Assembly (NCBI GenBank): GCA_902491575.1
Contig: CABUID010000009.1
Span: 11,363 to 75,362 of the forward strand
DNA: 64,000 nt
Reading direction: 5' to 3'
From: an uncultured Bacillota bacterium
GTDB taxonomy: Bacteria; Bacillota_I; Bacilli_A; RFN20; CAG-631
Shown here: positions 42,745-51,790 of the stretch, piece after piece
Layout: every line of letters starts with the position of its first letter
Numbering within the stretch: the first letter of the stretch is position 1
The notes under the pieces: model-generated
Seen by the model: the letters and a program-made list of their open reading frames with translations, nothing else
Database searches by the model: none
Told to the model about the DNA's origin: nothing
Translations under genes and position numbers: made by a program

Positions 42745-43089
42745 TTACTCCTTTCTGCATACAGTCATTTTACAAATTATATCTTGACTCATAAACTGAT
42801 ATAAGGAGGAAAAAGCTGTATACTTTTTTTTAGTGGTTATATCGTAAATAATATATCCATTTTTCAAATCACGAGTATAAAAAACATTAAAACTCGATAA
42901 ATATTGTGTGCAAGGAAGATTGGATACCTCATTGTAATCATAGCCATTTTCTTCAATATAGATTGCAATTTCATTAGTGACAGCCAATGTTTTTGCCGAA
43001 ATTTGTTGATAGGCTACAATTTCACCAGATAAAACAATGAAAAAACTTAGAAAAATAAACGATAACATTAAACTAATTTGATTAGACAT
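42745..43089 (-). CDS. TadE-like minor pseudopilin or anchored protein
   Basis: A 114-residue protein with one N-terminal membrane helix (about 5-27, LMLSFIFLSFFIVLSGE) followed by a small exterior domain with three Cys (LPCTQ, DIICKMTVCRKE). Its single-helix build and position after the TadC-like gene resemble TadE/TadF pseudopilins. Overlaps the TadC-like gene by 8 bases. Role in assembly is inferred only. Confidence 0.55.
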   Translation of the reverse strand: MSNQISLMLSFIFLSFFIVLSGEIVAYQQISAKTLAVTNEIAIYIEENGYDYNEVSNLPCTQYLSSFNVFYTRDLKNGYIIYDITTKKKYTAFSSLYQFMSQDIICKMTVCRKE

Positions 43090-43747
43090 ATATACCTTCT
43101 CCTAGTAATGTAAATACATAGAAAGAAATCAATATCACAACAACTGCAGAAAAAATGATAGGGAAAATATAATAACGTTCAACTTTCTTTTCTTCTTTTT
43201 TTATATAATTTTTTATCGAATTATCTTGCAAGTAAACCATATTCTCATTAATATTTTCTAGTACCTCATTAATAATTCCTGTTTCTTGTGTCTTGTAAAG
43301 TAACATAATCATTTGTTTTATAGATTCATCATTAAAGTTTTCCATGAATTTTAAAAAAGGGTTAATGGTGACATCTGTTTCAACATCAACGATAAGTTCA
43401 TTGACATCATTAACTAAAACTTCATCGACATATTCTAATGATGCTTGTAACGCTCCATATAATATTTGGTTATTTTTTAAAAGGGTAATAACATATCGAT
43501 AAAAGCCATTAAATGCAATTTCTTTTGCATTAGTTAATTGTTTAAAAGATGATTGTAAATTCGTAAAATGTAAAATCAAATAAAAACCACACGAAATGAA
43601 AATAAAAATACTTATTATATAAGACCATAGAAAATAGGAAACAATAGATAAGATAAATAACAAAGATGTAACAGATATTGTCAATGATAAATCTTTTTTA
43701 TAACTTAAATTCAATTTTTCACATATTTTTTTATATTTCACAAACAT
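43082..43747 (-). CDS. TadC-like type II secretion F-domain membrane protein
   Basis: A 221-residue inner-membrane platform protein. Hydrophobic segments occur near 24-43, 46-65 and 193-217; the cytosolic helical domain between them (with MIMLLYKTQETGIINEVL) is the T2SSF-type fold. It lies one base after the TadB-like gene, the normal TadB-TadC order. It would form the platform that the CpaF ATPase drives. Confidence 0.7.
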   Translation of the reverse strand: MFVKYKKICEKLNLSYKKDLSLTISVTSLLFILSIVSYFLWSYIISIFIFISCGFYLILHFTNLQSSFKQLTNAKEIAFNGFYRYVITLLKNNQILYGALQASLEYVDEVLVNDVNELIVDVETDVTINPFLKFMENFNDESIKQMIMLLYKTQETGIINEVLENINENMVYLQDNSIKNYIKKEEKKVERYYIFPIIFSAVVVILISFYVFTLLGEGIYV

Positions 43748-43748
43748 T

Positions 43749-44441
43749 TTATAATCCTCTTATTTTATTTTTTAAATATTCCATAAAAGATAGATAATAA
43801 AAGAAACTTCCAATGACCAAAATTGCAAACATTAATAATTGATAAAATGAATTCTCCATCATTTTGCCATAATACTCGGGAATGGATACTTTTAAAAACA
43901 ATAACACCAGTAACCATAGTATAAAAAGAGAAGATATTTCTATAAGTTTATAAAATTTATTTTTGCTTAACTTATGATAATACAATTTCGTCTTTTGACA
44001 TAAGGAAGTCGGTATTTCTTGCATATTTTTAAAATTTCCACCATCATTAATATAAATTAACAAAGTATTGATATACATTTTAAAACTATTTAAATTATAC
44101 TCATTCGCTATTTCAATTAATTGTGGCTGTAAATCTTCATTTGACATATTAGAAAAGTCTACATCAATATAGTTTTCTATGCTTTTATATGCTTCATATA
44201 CATTATTAGTGGACAACATTTGGATATTCATTAAGTTTACAAAATGATAGGCTGAATCAATATGATGAAAGAACTGATCTCTTTTTAAAATTTGTTTTTG
44301 AATATATAATATTCCTAAAAGAATAACTATTCCATAGGCAAGCGCTAAAAAAATCGAATCTAAAATAAACCAAGATAGTATAAATGACAAAATAAATCCA
44401 ATCGTTAAATATATCCATTTACTCCACTTTTTTGCTTTCAT
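43749..44441 (-). CDS. TadB-like type II secretion F-domain membrane protein
   Basis: A 230-residue membrane protein with segments at about 11-27, 29-45, 166-184 and 200-218 and a cytosolic helical domain between (YINTLLIYINDGGNFKNMQEI, T2SSF-type). It overlaps the CpaF-like ATPase gene by 23 bases. Pairs with the following TadC-like protein. Confidence 0.7.
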   Translation of the reverse strand: MKAKKWSKWIYLTIGFILSFILSWFILDSIFLALAYGIVILLGILYIQKQILKRDQFFHHIDSAYHFVNLMNIQMLSTNNVYEAYKSIENYIDVDFSNMSNEDLQPQLIEIANEYNLNSFKMYINTLLIYINDGGNFKNMQEIPTSLCQKTKLYYHKLSKNKFYKLIEISSLFILWLLVLLFLKVSIPEYYGKMMENSFYQLLMFAILVIGSFFYYLSFMEYLKNKIRGL

Positions 44442-45582
44442 TCTTCTTTCCTTCCTTTATGAATTTCGTAATTGTTTTTAATGAAATATTATATTTTATA
44501 AAAACCTTCTTTAACTCTTTACTCATCGTATTATACTCATAGTGTTCTTTCAAATTCTCTCCTTTGACTATTTGAAACAAAACATTTACATCACAACCTT
44601 TTGAGGTAGGAAAGTATTCTACAACTTCCGCTATTCTTCGAATATATTTATTTCTTTCAGCACTAAATATTTTTTCAAGATGGATACCTATTTTTATATG
44701 ATTTGCTATATTCGAAAGCATCATTTGTTCATCGAAATCAATACTTTTTTTACACATATTTGAAATTCGATTCAATGAATACTTAGCCGACTCACTATGA
44801 ATGGTTGTTATGGCACTATGCCCCGTCATAACCGCTTGTATCATATCATACGCTTCTTGACCACGTGTTTCTGCAACAATAATCCAATCTGGATTGTTTC
44901 TTAAAGCTAACCGAACTAAAGAAACTAATTCATCATTCCGATTATTTACAATCCAACTTGTTATATCCATATCTTTATAGATTTCTTTTATATGCGTTTC
45001 ATAACTTTCCTCAATTAAAATAATTCGGTCTTGTTGATTCATTAAAGATATTAAATATTTTTGAAATTCTGTTTTGCCACTTCCAGTTTGCCCAGAAATT
45101 AAAACACTTTGATAACTTAACATTAAACACTTTAATAAAGTATGAACTTCTATCGGACATAAAATTGGATCATTTTCTTTAATCTTCAATGTTGCAGTAA
45201 TTCTTCTTAGTGAAAAGGTAACAACTTTTTGATTATTATTTCGTGCTAAACTTGGATGAATAGCATTCAAACGATAATCACCAAATGACACATCAAGCGA
45301 TGGTGATTTATTTGAAAAGGGCTTTAACATATAATTAGCAATTTTTTTTATAAAAATTAACACTTCATCACTGGATACATTGATAGGTAATTGATAGCGT
45401 CCTACTTCATTATCTTGAGCATAAAAGGTAGCACCATTATAGGCAACATCTGTAACTGATTCGTTAAAGATTCCTTTTAAAAAAGAGGTCTCAACTAAAT
45501 GAATACATTCATTTGGACTTTCTTGTATAATTAAATCATTATTTTTTTTCTTTTCATTTTTTTTGGTTTGGAATAGGCTCAT
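44419..45582 (-). CDS. CpaF/TadA-type secretion ATPase
   Basis: A 387-residue type II/IV secretion ATPase, the motor of Tad pilus or protein export. Walker A GQTGSGKT is at residues 164-171, the Asp box region at IILIEES (187-193), Walker B PDWIIVAE at 231-238 and the His box in TTIHSESA near 262. An N-terminal domain of about 125 residues with a LRRI segment precedes it, as in CpaF. It overlaps the TadB-like gene and the upstream unknown gene (by 29 bases), so the whole set is translationally linked. Confidence 0.88.
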   Translation of the reverse strand: MSLFQTKKNEKKKNNDLIIQESPNECIHLVETSFLKGIFNESVTDVAYNGATFYAQDNEVGRYQLPINVSSDEVLIFIKKIANYMLKPFSNKSPSLDVSFGDYRLNAIHPSLARNNNQKVVTFSLRRITATLKIKENDPILCPIEVHTLLKCLMLSYQSVLISGQTGSGKTEFQKYLISLMNQQDRIILIEESYETHIKEIYKDMDITSWIVNNRNDELVSLVRLALRNNPDWIIVAETRGQEAYDMIQAVMTGHSAITTIHSESAKYSLNRISNMCKKSIDFDEQMMLSNIANHIKIGIHLEKIFSAERNKYIRRIAEVVEYFPTSKGCDVNVLFQIVKGENLKEHYEYNTMSKELKKVFIKYNISLKTITKFIKEGKKNESKKVE

Positions 45583-45964
45583 ATCTTAAAATGTCCTCAT
45601 AAGTTTTTCCTTGATATTGAATTGTTAGTTTTATTTGAACGCTATTACAATAGTAATTTCCTATGCTACATGATTTTCTACTAACTGAATCATAAAAATA
45701 ATATTGTGCCTTCCAGTTCGTAAAAGAAAGATTATTTTTTAGTATCATTTCAACAGCAAATTTTAATTTTTGATGATCGATAGCTAAATAAGAAACATCA
45801 TTAAAATCGATTGCTTCTAACTTACTTTTTTCAGTAATTGTATCACTAATTAATTCTTCATTGATCAATCCAAATGTACTATCAATTTTTATAGATGCCA
45901 ATACATTCGTACAAATTTGCAATGAAATAATCCCCGCTAATAAAAAATAAAAGCTATTATGCAT
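45554..45964 (-). CDS. Unknown exported protein of the Tad-like locus
   Basis: A 136-residue protein with an N-terminal hydrophobic segment (FYFLLAGIISLQICTNVLA) that could be a signal peptide or single anchor, then a soluble domain with two closely spaced Cys (RKSCSIGNYYCNS) that could form a disulphide outside the cell. No family recognised; a TadE-like or minor pilin role is conceivable. Overlaps its upstream neighbour by 8 bases and the ATPase gene by 29. Confidence 0.55.
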   Translation of the reverse strand: MHNSFYFLLAGIISLQICTNVLASIKIDSTFGLINEELISDTITEKSKLEAIDFNDVSYLAIDHQKLKFAVEMILKNNLSFTNWKAQYYFYDSVSRKSCSIGNYYCNSVQIKLTIQYQGKTYEDILRYEPIPNQKK

Positions 45965-46979
45965 ATTCTACTCCATAAAGAGGGACTCCAATATATTTAT
46001 AATGATAATTTAGTACGGAACCAAATAATTGTTCACTAATATCTTTTGAAGATAATATTGTTATCTTTGATGTATAAATATAATCATTGTGATTTTTTCC
46101 AATATCTTTAAAATGAAGTTCTATCTCATATGTTACATTAATACCAAAACTCAATGGAATAAAAAATGGTAACATCTCTTCATCGCAATCTTTTGTCTGA
46201 CTTTCATAAATCATTCCTGTTTTTTCATTTATATAAAAGCGGTATTCATTATCTACAAAATATGTATTTATTGATTCTTGAATGATATTAATATCTATTG
46301 AGGTATAAGCGTTTTCTTTATACAATAAATCAGAATCTTTAAATTTCGTAAATATACGAAACTCACACATTTCTAATTTAGTATCTATGTTTGTGAAAGA
46401 AATACTGAATTTTTTAAAATCCATAAATCTTGTATCTTCTAATTGAATATGGATATTGCCACTTATTGTAATACTTTCATAAATTTTATCTAAATTAAAA
46501 GAAGATCCTTTCATATTAAAATTTATCTGTATAGGATTATTATCTTGAATTGTAAAATTATTTCGATTCAAAGATTTATATTTATCATAGCGTGGTCCAT
46601 AAAATAAGAAATTACAAGTAGAAGCTACTACATTATTTTCAATATAATTCACTTCTATTTTAATGCTTTTATCTTCATTCGCATAGGTGAATCCTTTAAT
46701 ATAGTAAGGCTCTTTTGAAAGATATTTTGTAACTTCTTGTTTAGATATTTCCAAAATATCATTAACATAAATGTTTACATAAACATAGGCATATGGATGT
46801 CCTTCAATCATACTTAATGTAATAGGAATATTTTCATAAAGTTCAACCATAAAAATACTTCCACTTATACTTATGGATTCATTAGTGGCTGCTTTTTGGA
46901 TTGTTCTACTCGAAAAAAGAATTAAAGGTAAAATGAGCATTTTTTTGATTGGATTAATTAACATAAAGTAAAAATTCAT
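45957..46979 (-). CDS. Unknown secreted protein of the Tad-like locus
   Basis: A 340-residue protein with an N-terminal hydrophobic export signal (PIKKMLILPLILFSSRT) and a long remainder rich in alternating hydrophobic and polar residues, suggesting beta-sandwich structure (repeated strands such as ITLSMIEGHPYAYVYVNIYV). No family is recognised. It is a good candidate for the surface-displayed substrate or an adhesin-like component of the secretion locus. It overlaps the preceding gene by 26 bases. Confidence 0.6.
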   Translation of the reverse strand: MNFYFMLINPIKKMLILPLILFSSRTIQKAATNESISISGSIFMVELYENIPITLSMIEGHPYAYVYVNIYVNDILEISKQEVTKYLSKEPYYIKGFTYANEDKSIKIEVNYIENNVVASTCNFLFYGPRYDKYKSLNRNNFTIQDNNPIQINFNMKGSSFNLDKIYESITISGNIHIQLEDTRFMDFKKFSISFTNIDTKLEMCEFRIFTKFKDSDLLYKENAYTSIDINIIQESINTYFVDNEYRFYINEKTGMIYESQTKDCDEEMLPFFIPLSFGINVTYEIELHFKDIGKNHNDYIYTSKITILSSKDISEQLFGSVLNYHYKYIGVPLYGVEYA

Positions 46980-47322
46980 TTATCGCATTTTTCCTTACTT
47001 TAAAATAAGTTGAACGATTATATTTTTTAGTCCACCATGATGCATTATTTAAATTAAGAATATATTCATTCTCTATATATTCTTTTGAATCATTACTCAA
47101 TACGCTTAATATTTTTTCAATATAATTTACATATTGCACAAGTTTTTCCTTATCTTTTTTTTCTGTTTGATTACTAATTGTCAAAGCATCATAATATTGA
47201 ATTTCGATGAGCGCTTTGTGATACTGAATCATATGTTTTTCAATTTCTCGTTTTTTTTCTTTAATGCTTTTTTCACTTTCTTTAGATATATGGAAATAAT
47301 GACGATATTGTTGTCTTTCCAT
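46954..47322 (-). CDS. Unknown helical cytosolic protein, first gene of the Tad-like locus
   Basis: A 122-residue, strongly charged, mostly helical protein (HISKESEKSIKEKKREIEKH and following coiled-coil-like heptads), with no signal peptide. ATG 47322 is chosen because AAAGGAAGTGA is spaced for it; TTG 47343 overlaps that site. A terminator of the upstream gene lies just before it, so its promoter should fall in 47323-47385. Function unknown. Confidence 0.55.
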   Translation of the reverse strand: MERQQYRHYFHISKESEKSIKEKKREIEKHMIQYHKALIEIQYYDALTISNQTEKKDKEKLVQYVNYIEKILSVLSNDSKEYIENEYILNLNNASWWTKKYNRSTYFKVRKNAINEFLLYVN

Positions 47323-47380
47323 TTTAATATCACTTCCTTTCAAAACTATTATTAAAGATTTCTTTAAAAATTCTTAAAAA

Positions 47381-47409
47381 AAAATGAAAAGACTCCGAAG
47401 AGTCTTTCA
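47381..47409 (-). terminator. Intrinsic terminator after the DUF2188 gene
   Basis: GAAAAGACTC / GAGTCTTTC hairpin followed on the minus strand by a run of nine T residues. Confidence 0.78.
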
Positions 47410-47422
47410 TAATTTTCATTAA

Positions 47423-47713
47423 CTATTTAGTTTTTCTTTTTTTAGTTGTTGTCGTTTTCATTGAAGTTGTATTACTACGTTTATACTTCATTGAATCACT
47501 TGGATCATTTCCATAAGATGTGGATAGTCTAATTTTTCCGTCTTTACCATGAACACAAAATTCTGCTGATGCTTCCATTGCAAGTTTTCTTCCTGCTGAA
47601 ATTGCTTCTTTTTGAGTCTGATATTTTCCAGAAGATGTACCATTTGCACCATTACATACATGCCATTGACCATCACTTTTGCGATAAGTAACATGAATAG
47701 ATTTTCGACTCAT
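47423..47713 (-). CDS. DUF2188 domain protein
   Basis: A 96-residue basic protein. Residues about 4-65 match the DUF2188 pattern: a strand with VTYRKSDGQWHV, a Gly/Ala-rich helix beginning YQTQKEAISAGRKLA, and FCVHGKDGKIRLSTSYGND. A Lys/Thr tail (TTTKKRKTK) follows. The domain's function is unknown. Single gene with AAGGAAA site and own terminator. Confidence 0.85.
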   Translation of the reverse strand: MSRKSIHVTYRKSDGQWHVCNGANGTSSGKYQTQKEAISAGRKLAMEASAEFCVHGKDGKIRLSTSYGNDPSDSMKYKRSNTTSMKTTTTKKRKTK

Positions 47714-48020
47714 ATATATTTCCTTTCTATTATCCCGTATTTATTTTGTGAATAAACAATTTTTTTATTCTTTTTTATAATATTAAATTAAAATGATTTA
47801 TTAATTTAATAAATTACCTATTAAATAATTCATCTTTTTTTATTATAGAAATTTTATTAATTTATCAAAGCAAATGAAAGAATTACAAAAATTCATTTAA
47901 ATCATTAAACTTATAAAAAATTACTTAATATATTAAAAAATAATTTTCATTTTCGTTACTTTTACGGATTTTAAATAATAAATAATTTTTTATTTTCATA
48001 CATTTAATTGAGGTGTATTA
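47714..48020. other. Divergent AT-rich intergenic region
   Basis: About 300 bases between divergently transcribed genes, over 80 percent A/T by eye, with no open frame of note. It must contain promoters for both flanking genes, but none stands out with both boxes. Long A/T runs suggest bent DNA. Confidence 0.4.
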
Positions 48021-48695
48021 ATGTTAATACTTGTTTATAATGAAGACACAAATAAAATAGAAAAATATGACCGTACATTGGGTCAGCCTATGCCTTATGT
48101 TAATAATTCATGGTTAACAGTGAAAGAATTTAAAGGAAGTTCAAAATCAAGTATACTTTGGACAACAAAATCAACCATGCGATCTTTTTATACAACGAGA
48201 GCAAAGTTTGGTGCCATATATGTCGGTTTTGCATTTAAAAGAATTTGGGAAGGTGGACATTCTGGACAATCTCAACACTATGCAGGTACTTCTTTTGATT
48301 GTGGACAAAAATGGACATATACCAAAAGAAAAGAACTTTACAATCTTGCAAGAAAATTAAAAGTGTGGAGTTACGTGGAACCTATTAGTGACACTCCTAC
48401 CTGGGTTCATTTTGATAAAAGGAACACGAAACCTGCCTGCAGTGCTGGTTATCCACTCATCAAATCAGGTTCTAAAAACACTTATGTATTAATTTTGCAA
48501 GATGCCTTAAATAATATGGGAAGAACATTAGATATTGATGGTATATTTGGAACTAAAACAAAAAATGCTGTGATTAATTTCCAAAAATATTATGGATTAG
48601 CCGTTGATGGAATTGTAGGTTGTAACACATGGCGAAAACTAGTAAGTATTGCAAACGGTATGGGAAGAAGTGTATATACTAAATATTATAGTTAA
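48021..48695 (+). CDS. M15-like peptidase with C-terminal peptidoglycan-binding domain
   Basis: A 224-residue putative cell-wall hydrolase. The first 135 residues contain the M15 (D,D-peptidase) zinc pattern HYAGTSFD (HxxGxxxD) and later WVHFD. Residues about 150-215 are a PG_binding_1 repeat (LQDALNNMG, DGIFGTKTKNAVINFQK, GIVGCNTWRKLV). There is no signal peptide, so it resembles a phage endolysin or is released by lysis or a non-Sec route. No phage genes are nearby. GAGGTG precedes ATG 48021. Confidence 0.8.
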   Translation: MLILVYNEDTNKIEKYDRTLGQPMPYVNNSWLTVKEFKGSSKSSILWTTKSTMRSFYTTRAKFGAIYVGFAFKRIWEGGHSGQSQHYAGTSFDCGQKWTYTKRKELYNLARKLKVWSYVEPISDTPTWVHFDKRNTKPACSAGYPLIKSGSKNTYVLILQDALNNMGRTLDIDGIFGTKTKNAVINFQKYYGLAVDGIVGCNTWRKLVSIANGMGRSVYTKYYS

Positions 48696-48696
48696 T

Positions 48697-48724
48697 AACG
48701 TTAGAAATTACTAACGTTTTTTCT
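48697..48724 (+). terminator. Intrinsic terminator after the M15/PG-binding gene
   Basis: AACGTTAG / CTAACGTT hairpin followed by TTTTTTC, directly after the stop. Confidence 0.82.
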
Positions 48725-48771
48725 TTACTAATTTGAATTTGTTAATATATAATGATAACGAGGTGGTAAAG

Positions 48772-50394
48772 ATGAAATTAAAAAAATGGTGGCATGATAA
48801 AATCGTTTATCAAATCTATCCAAAAAGTTTTATGGATGCCAATAATGATGGCATTGGAGATATTCAAGGAATTATCGCAAAGTTAGATTATTTAAAAGAT
48901 TTGGGAGTAGATATTTTATGGTTAACTCCATTTTTTGCGTCACCTATGGAAGATAATGGCTATGATGTATCGGATTATTTAAAAATAAATCCTTTGTTTG
49001 GAACAATGGAAGATATGGATTTACTTATATCAGAATGTAAAAAAAGAAAAATGTACATCATGATGGATATTGTAGCCAATCATACTTCGAATCAACATCA
49101 TTGGTTTCAACAATCTAAATTAAGTAAAGATAATCCTTATCGTGATTATTATATTTGGAAAGATGAGCCCTTATTTGATATGCAGTCAACATTTGGCGGA
49201 TCTGCTTGGGAATATGATAAACAAACAAAGCAATATTATTTTCATGAATTTGCCAAAGGTCAACCAGATTTAAATTGGGAAAATCCTAAAGTAATGGATG
49301 AAATTGCAGCATGTATTAACTTTTGGTTAGAAAAAGGAATCAAAGGAATTCGTTTTGATGTTATCCATTTAATAGGGAAAGAAATTGATAAAAACATTTT
49401 ATCCTATGGTCCAACATTACATCAAAAAGTACATGAGCTTTATCAAAAATCGTATGGAAATTATGATATTGTTACAGTAGGTGAAGCGTGGGGAGATTTA
49501 GCTAAAGCAATTGATTTTACAGCTCCTGAAAATGAAGAATTAGATATGGTATTTCAATTTGAATGTACGAGTTCAACTTGTGATTTTTCAAAATATGGTA
49601 AATTTTCACCAAAGCCAATTGATATGGAATTTGTAAAAAACACATTGATTAAATATCAGGAAGGACTAAATGATCGATCATGGAATGCACTATTTGTTGA
49701 AAACCATGATTTAGGACGTTGTATTAATAAATTTGGAAGTTTACATTACTATGAAAAATCTGCAAAAGCAATTGCTATTATGAATTTTTTGTTAAAAGGA
49801 ACTCCTTATATTTATCAAGGTCAAGAACTCGGCATGACAAATATTCCAATTAAGGATATTCATGATTATGAAGATGTCGAAGTACATGGATTTTATAATG
49901 AATTAGTTTTAAAAGAAAAAGTAATGAGTGAGGAAGAATTTATAAAAGCCTGCAATCAAGAAGCAAGAGATAATAACCGAACTCCAATGCAGTGGAATAC
50001 ATCCCTAAACGCAGGATGGAATAAGGGAGCAAAACCATGGTTAAAAATTAATCCAAACTATACTTCTATCAATGCTGAAATGGAAAGAAAAGATGAAAAT
50101 TCAATCTTTCATTTCTATAAAAAATTAATTGCATTAAGAAAAAGTGAAGAGTATAGTGAAACATTCGTTTATGGTTCATTCAAAGCATTATTTAAAGAGA
50201 AAAAAAATATATTTGTATATACCAGAAATTCTTCTTTAAAAAATGTATGTGTAGTAGTGAATATGAAAGAAAATAAAGAAGAATTAAACTTGCCATTTTC
50301 AATTAAAAAAGTATTATTAAGTAATTATAATAAAACATATAATGAGTCCCTTCTTTCCTTAGAACCTTATGAGGCACTCGTTATTGAATATTAA
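48772..50394 (+). CDS. GH13 alpha-glucosidase (oligo-1,6-/glucan-1,6-glucosidase type)
   Basis: A 540-residue intracellular glycoside hydrolase of family 13. Motifs: DIVANHTS (region I), GIRFDVIHL with the nucleophile Asp (region II), VTVGEAWG with the acid/base Glu (region III) and FVENHDLGR (region IV). The MEDNGYDVSDY and FGGSAWEYD segments look like dextran glucosidase, while WLTPFF recalls trehalose-6-phosphate hydrolase, so substrate is open: isomalto-oligosaccharides or a phosphorylated disaccharide. No PTS gene is adjacent. ATG 48772 follows GAGGTGG; the frame extends upstream to 48733 without a site. Confidence 0.88.
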   Translation: MKLKKWWHDKIVYQIYPKSFMDANNDGIGDIQGIIAKLDYLKDLGVDILWLTPFFASPMEDNGYDVSDYLKINPLFGTMEDMDLLISECKKRKMYIMMDIVANHTSNQHHWFQQSKLSKDNPYRDYYIWKDEPLFDMQSTFGGSAWEYDKQTKQYYFHEFAKGQPDLNWENPKVMDEIAACINFWLEKGIKGIRFDVIHLIGKEIDKNILSYGPTLHQKVHELYQKSYGNYDIVTVGEAWGDLAKAIDFTAPENEELDMVFQFECTSSTCDFSKYGKFSPKPIDMEFVKNTLIKYQEGLNDRSWNALFVENHDLGRCINKFGSLHYYEKSAKAIAIMNFLLKGTPYIYQGQELGMTNIPIKDIHDYEDVEVHGFYNELVLKEKVMSEEEFIKACNQEARDNNRTPMQWNTSLNAGWNKGAKPWLKINPNYTSINAEMERKDENSIFHFYKKLIALRKSEEYSETFVYGSFKALFKEKKNIFVYTRNSSLKNVCVVVNMKENKEELNLPFSIKKVLLSNYNKTYNESLLSLEPYEALVIEY

Positions 50395-50424
50395 AAAAAA
50401 ATCTTCATTTCCTGAAGATTTTTT
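50394..50424. terminator. Bidirectional terminator between the glucosidase and a small membrane gene
   Basis: AAATCTTC / GAAGATTT hairpin with a preceding A-run and following T-run. Confidence 0.82.
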
Positions 50425-50683
50425 AGTTAATTCGAGTATTAAACTTTTTATAAAATAAGAAAGCAAGTAAAACGCCAGAAAGAATACAAGCATAAGGTGA
50501 CCATTTAAAGAAATCCGATTTATTCATTCCCATTCCTGTTATAATTTTTGAAACAAAATTATATACAGAGGTACCCGCTCCATAAATTGTTTTAATACAT
50601 CCTAATCCAAAACATATTAAAAATATAAATAAAAGTATTCCAATTACTGTCCAAAAAATAATATTTTTAGCTTTTCTATTCAT
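50423..50683 (-). CDS. Small two-TM membrane protein of unknown function
   Basis: An 86-residue protein with membrane helices at about 8-31 (IIFWTVIGILLFIFLICFG) and 61-79 and a short loop between. ATG 50683 follows an AGGAGTG site and the gene ends at a terminator, so it looks real. No family recognised. Confidence 0.55.
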   Translation of the reverse strand: MNRKAKNIIFWTVIGILLFIFLICFGLGCIKTIYGAGTSVYNFVSKIITGMGMNKSDFFKWSPYACILSGVLLAFLFYKKFNTRIN

Positions 50684-50857
50684 TCTTTTTCACACTCCTA
50701 CAATAGGTCTATATTATTTTACTAAAAATAAAAATATTTTACAAGTACTTTCTAAAATATTAGATTCTTATTTCATATTTTATTATTTAAAATTTTAACA
50801 ATTATCATCCATATTTTTTTTCATTCTTTCATATATATTATTTAGGAGGAATATTTC

Positions 50858-51790
50858 ATGAAAATAATAAAATGTGGTGGTAACTCGTTAAAAAACTATG
50901 CAGATCGTAAAAAATTATATAACGAAATTAAAGAATATAATGGCAGCATTGTTTTAATTGTTTCTGCTTTTCATGATAGTCCCTATTCCACTTCATCTTT
51001 AAAAGAACTATTAAAAGATAATTATACCTATGAAATGGAACAAGAATTAATAACCTTAGGAGAAGTAATTTCATCTATCAGAGTAACCAATGAATTATTA
51101 AATGAATTCATAGATGCTACTTTAATTTATAAAGACCAAATTGGTATTTATGTCGAAACAACTAATAAAATGGACCATATTATTGAAATAGATAATCACT
51201 ACATTCAAGAAGCCGTTTTGAATCATAAGGTTGTTGTTATACCAGGTTTTATTGGAATTAATCAAAATCAACGCACTGTTTCTTTAAATCGCAATGGAAG
51301 CGATTTAACAGCAATGATTGTTGCGAAAATGCTTGATATGAACGATGTTTTCTTATATAAAGATGTACTTGGCCTAGCTTCCTTTGACCCGCATAATGAA
51401 AAAAACTATAAACTTTATAAAAATGTAAGTTATGATTTAATGTTACAGATTATGTTACATGGAAGCGATTTAATTCAAGAGGAAGCTATCCGATTCGCAA
51501 AAGATAATCAAATCAATGTTCATGTTCAGCATTATTTAAATCATTCCTATGGAACGAATGTCATCTCTACCAATAAAGAAAGAGTTGTTGTCTTTCAATT
51601 AAACGATAATGATGTTTATATCGATGGCTATAATAATAAAGATACTATCGAAAATATTTTAATATTAAAAGATATTCCTTTCGATTATATTTTACCTTGT
51701 AATTCCTATATCAAAATTGTAAGTGGCTATCATAATGAAAGTCAAATTATCAAACTGTTACACCAAATGTATATGAAAGGAGACTTATAA
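50858..51790 (+). CDS. Short aspartate kinase-like enzyme
   Basis: A 310-residue amino-acid kinase, probably aspartate kinase (first step to DAP/lysine). Motifs: IKCGGNSLKN (usual KFGGTS), TLGEVISS, and NRNGSDLTAMIVAKML (usual GSDTTA). It is about 100 residues shorter than usual; only about 60-70 residues follow the kinase domain, so the tandem ACT regulatory domains are reduced or lost, suggesting weak or absent feedback control by lysine. It overlaps dapF by one base and heads a lysC-dapF-dapL set. AGGAGG precedes ATG 50858. Confidence 0.78.
   Translation: MKIIKCGGNSLKNYADRKKLYNEIKEYNGSIVLIVSAFHDSPYSTSSLKELLKDNYTYEMEQELITLGEVISSIRVTNELLNEFIDATLIYKDQIGIYVETTNKMDHIIEIDNHYIQEAVLNHKVVVIPGFIGINQNQRTVSLNRNGSDLTAMIVAKMLDMNDVFLYKDVLGLASFDPHNEKNYKLYKNVSYDLMLQIMLHGSDLIQEEAIRFAKDNQINVHVQHYLNHSYGTNVISTNKERVVVFQLNDNDVYIDGYNNKDTIENILILKDIPFDYILPCNSYIKIVSGYHNESQIIKLLHQMYMKGDL

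Noticed and set aside
42555..47322. Interpretation as a spoIIIA-type sporulation channel because of the neighbouring spoIVF genes
   Set aside because: The ATPase is a full CpaF-type protein with an N-terminal domain, paired with two T2SSF membrane proteins, which fits Tad rather than SpoIIIAA/AB; no SpoIIIAC-AH-like set is seen.
47423..48695. Prophage remnant (endolysin-like gene and small neighbours)
   Set aside because: No integrase, portal, capsid, tail or holin gene and no attachment repeats are present nearby.
50700..50857. Lysine riboswitch before the aspartate kinase gene
   Set aside because: The stretch is short and nearly pure A/T, with none of the conserved junction blocks or a terminator/antiterminator pair.
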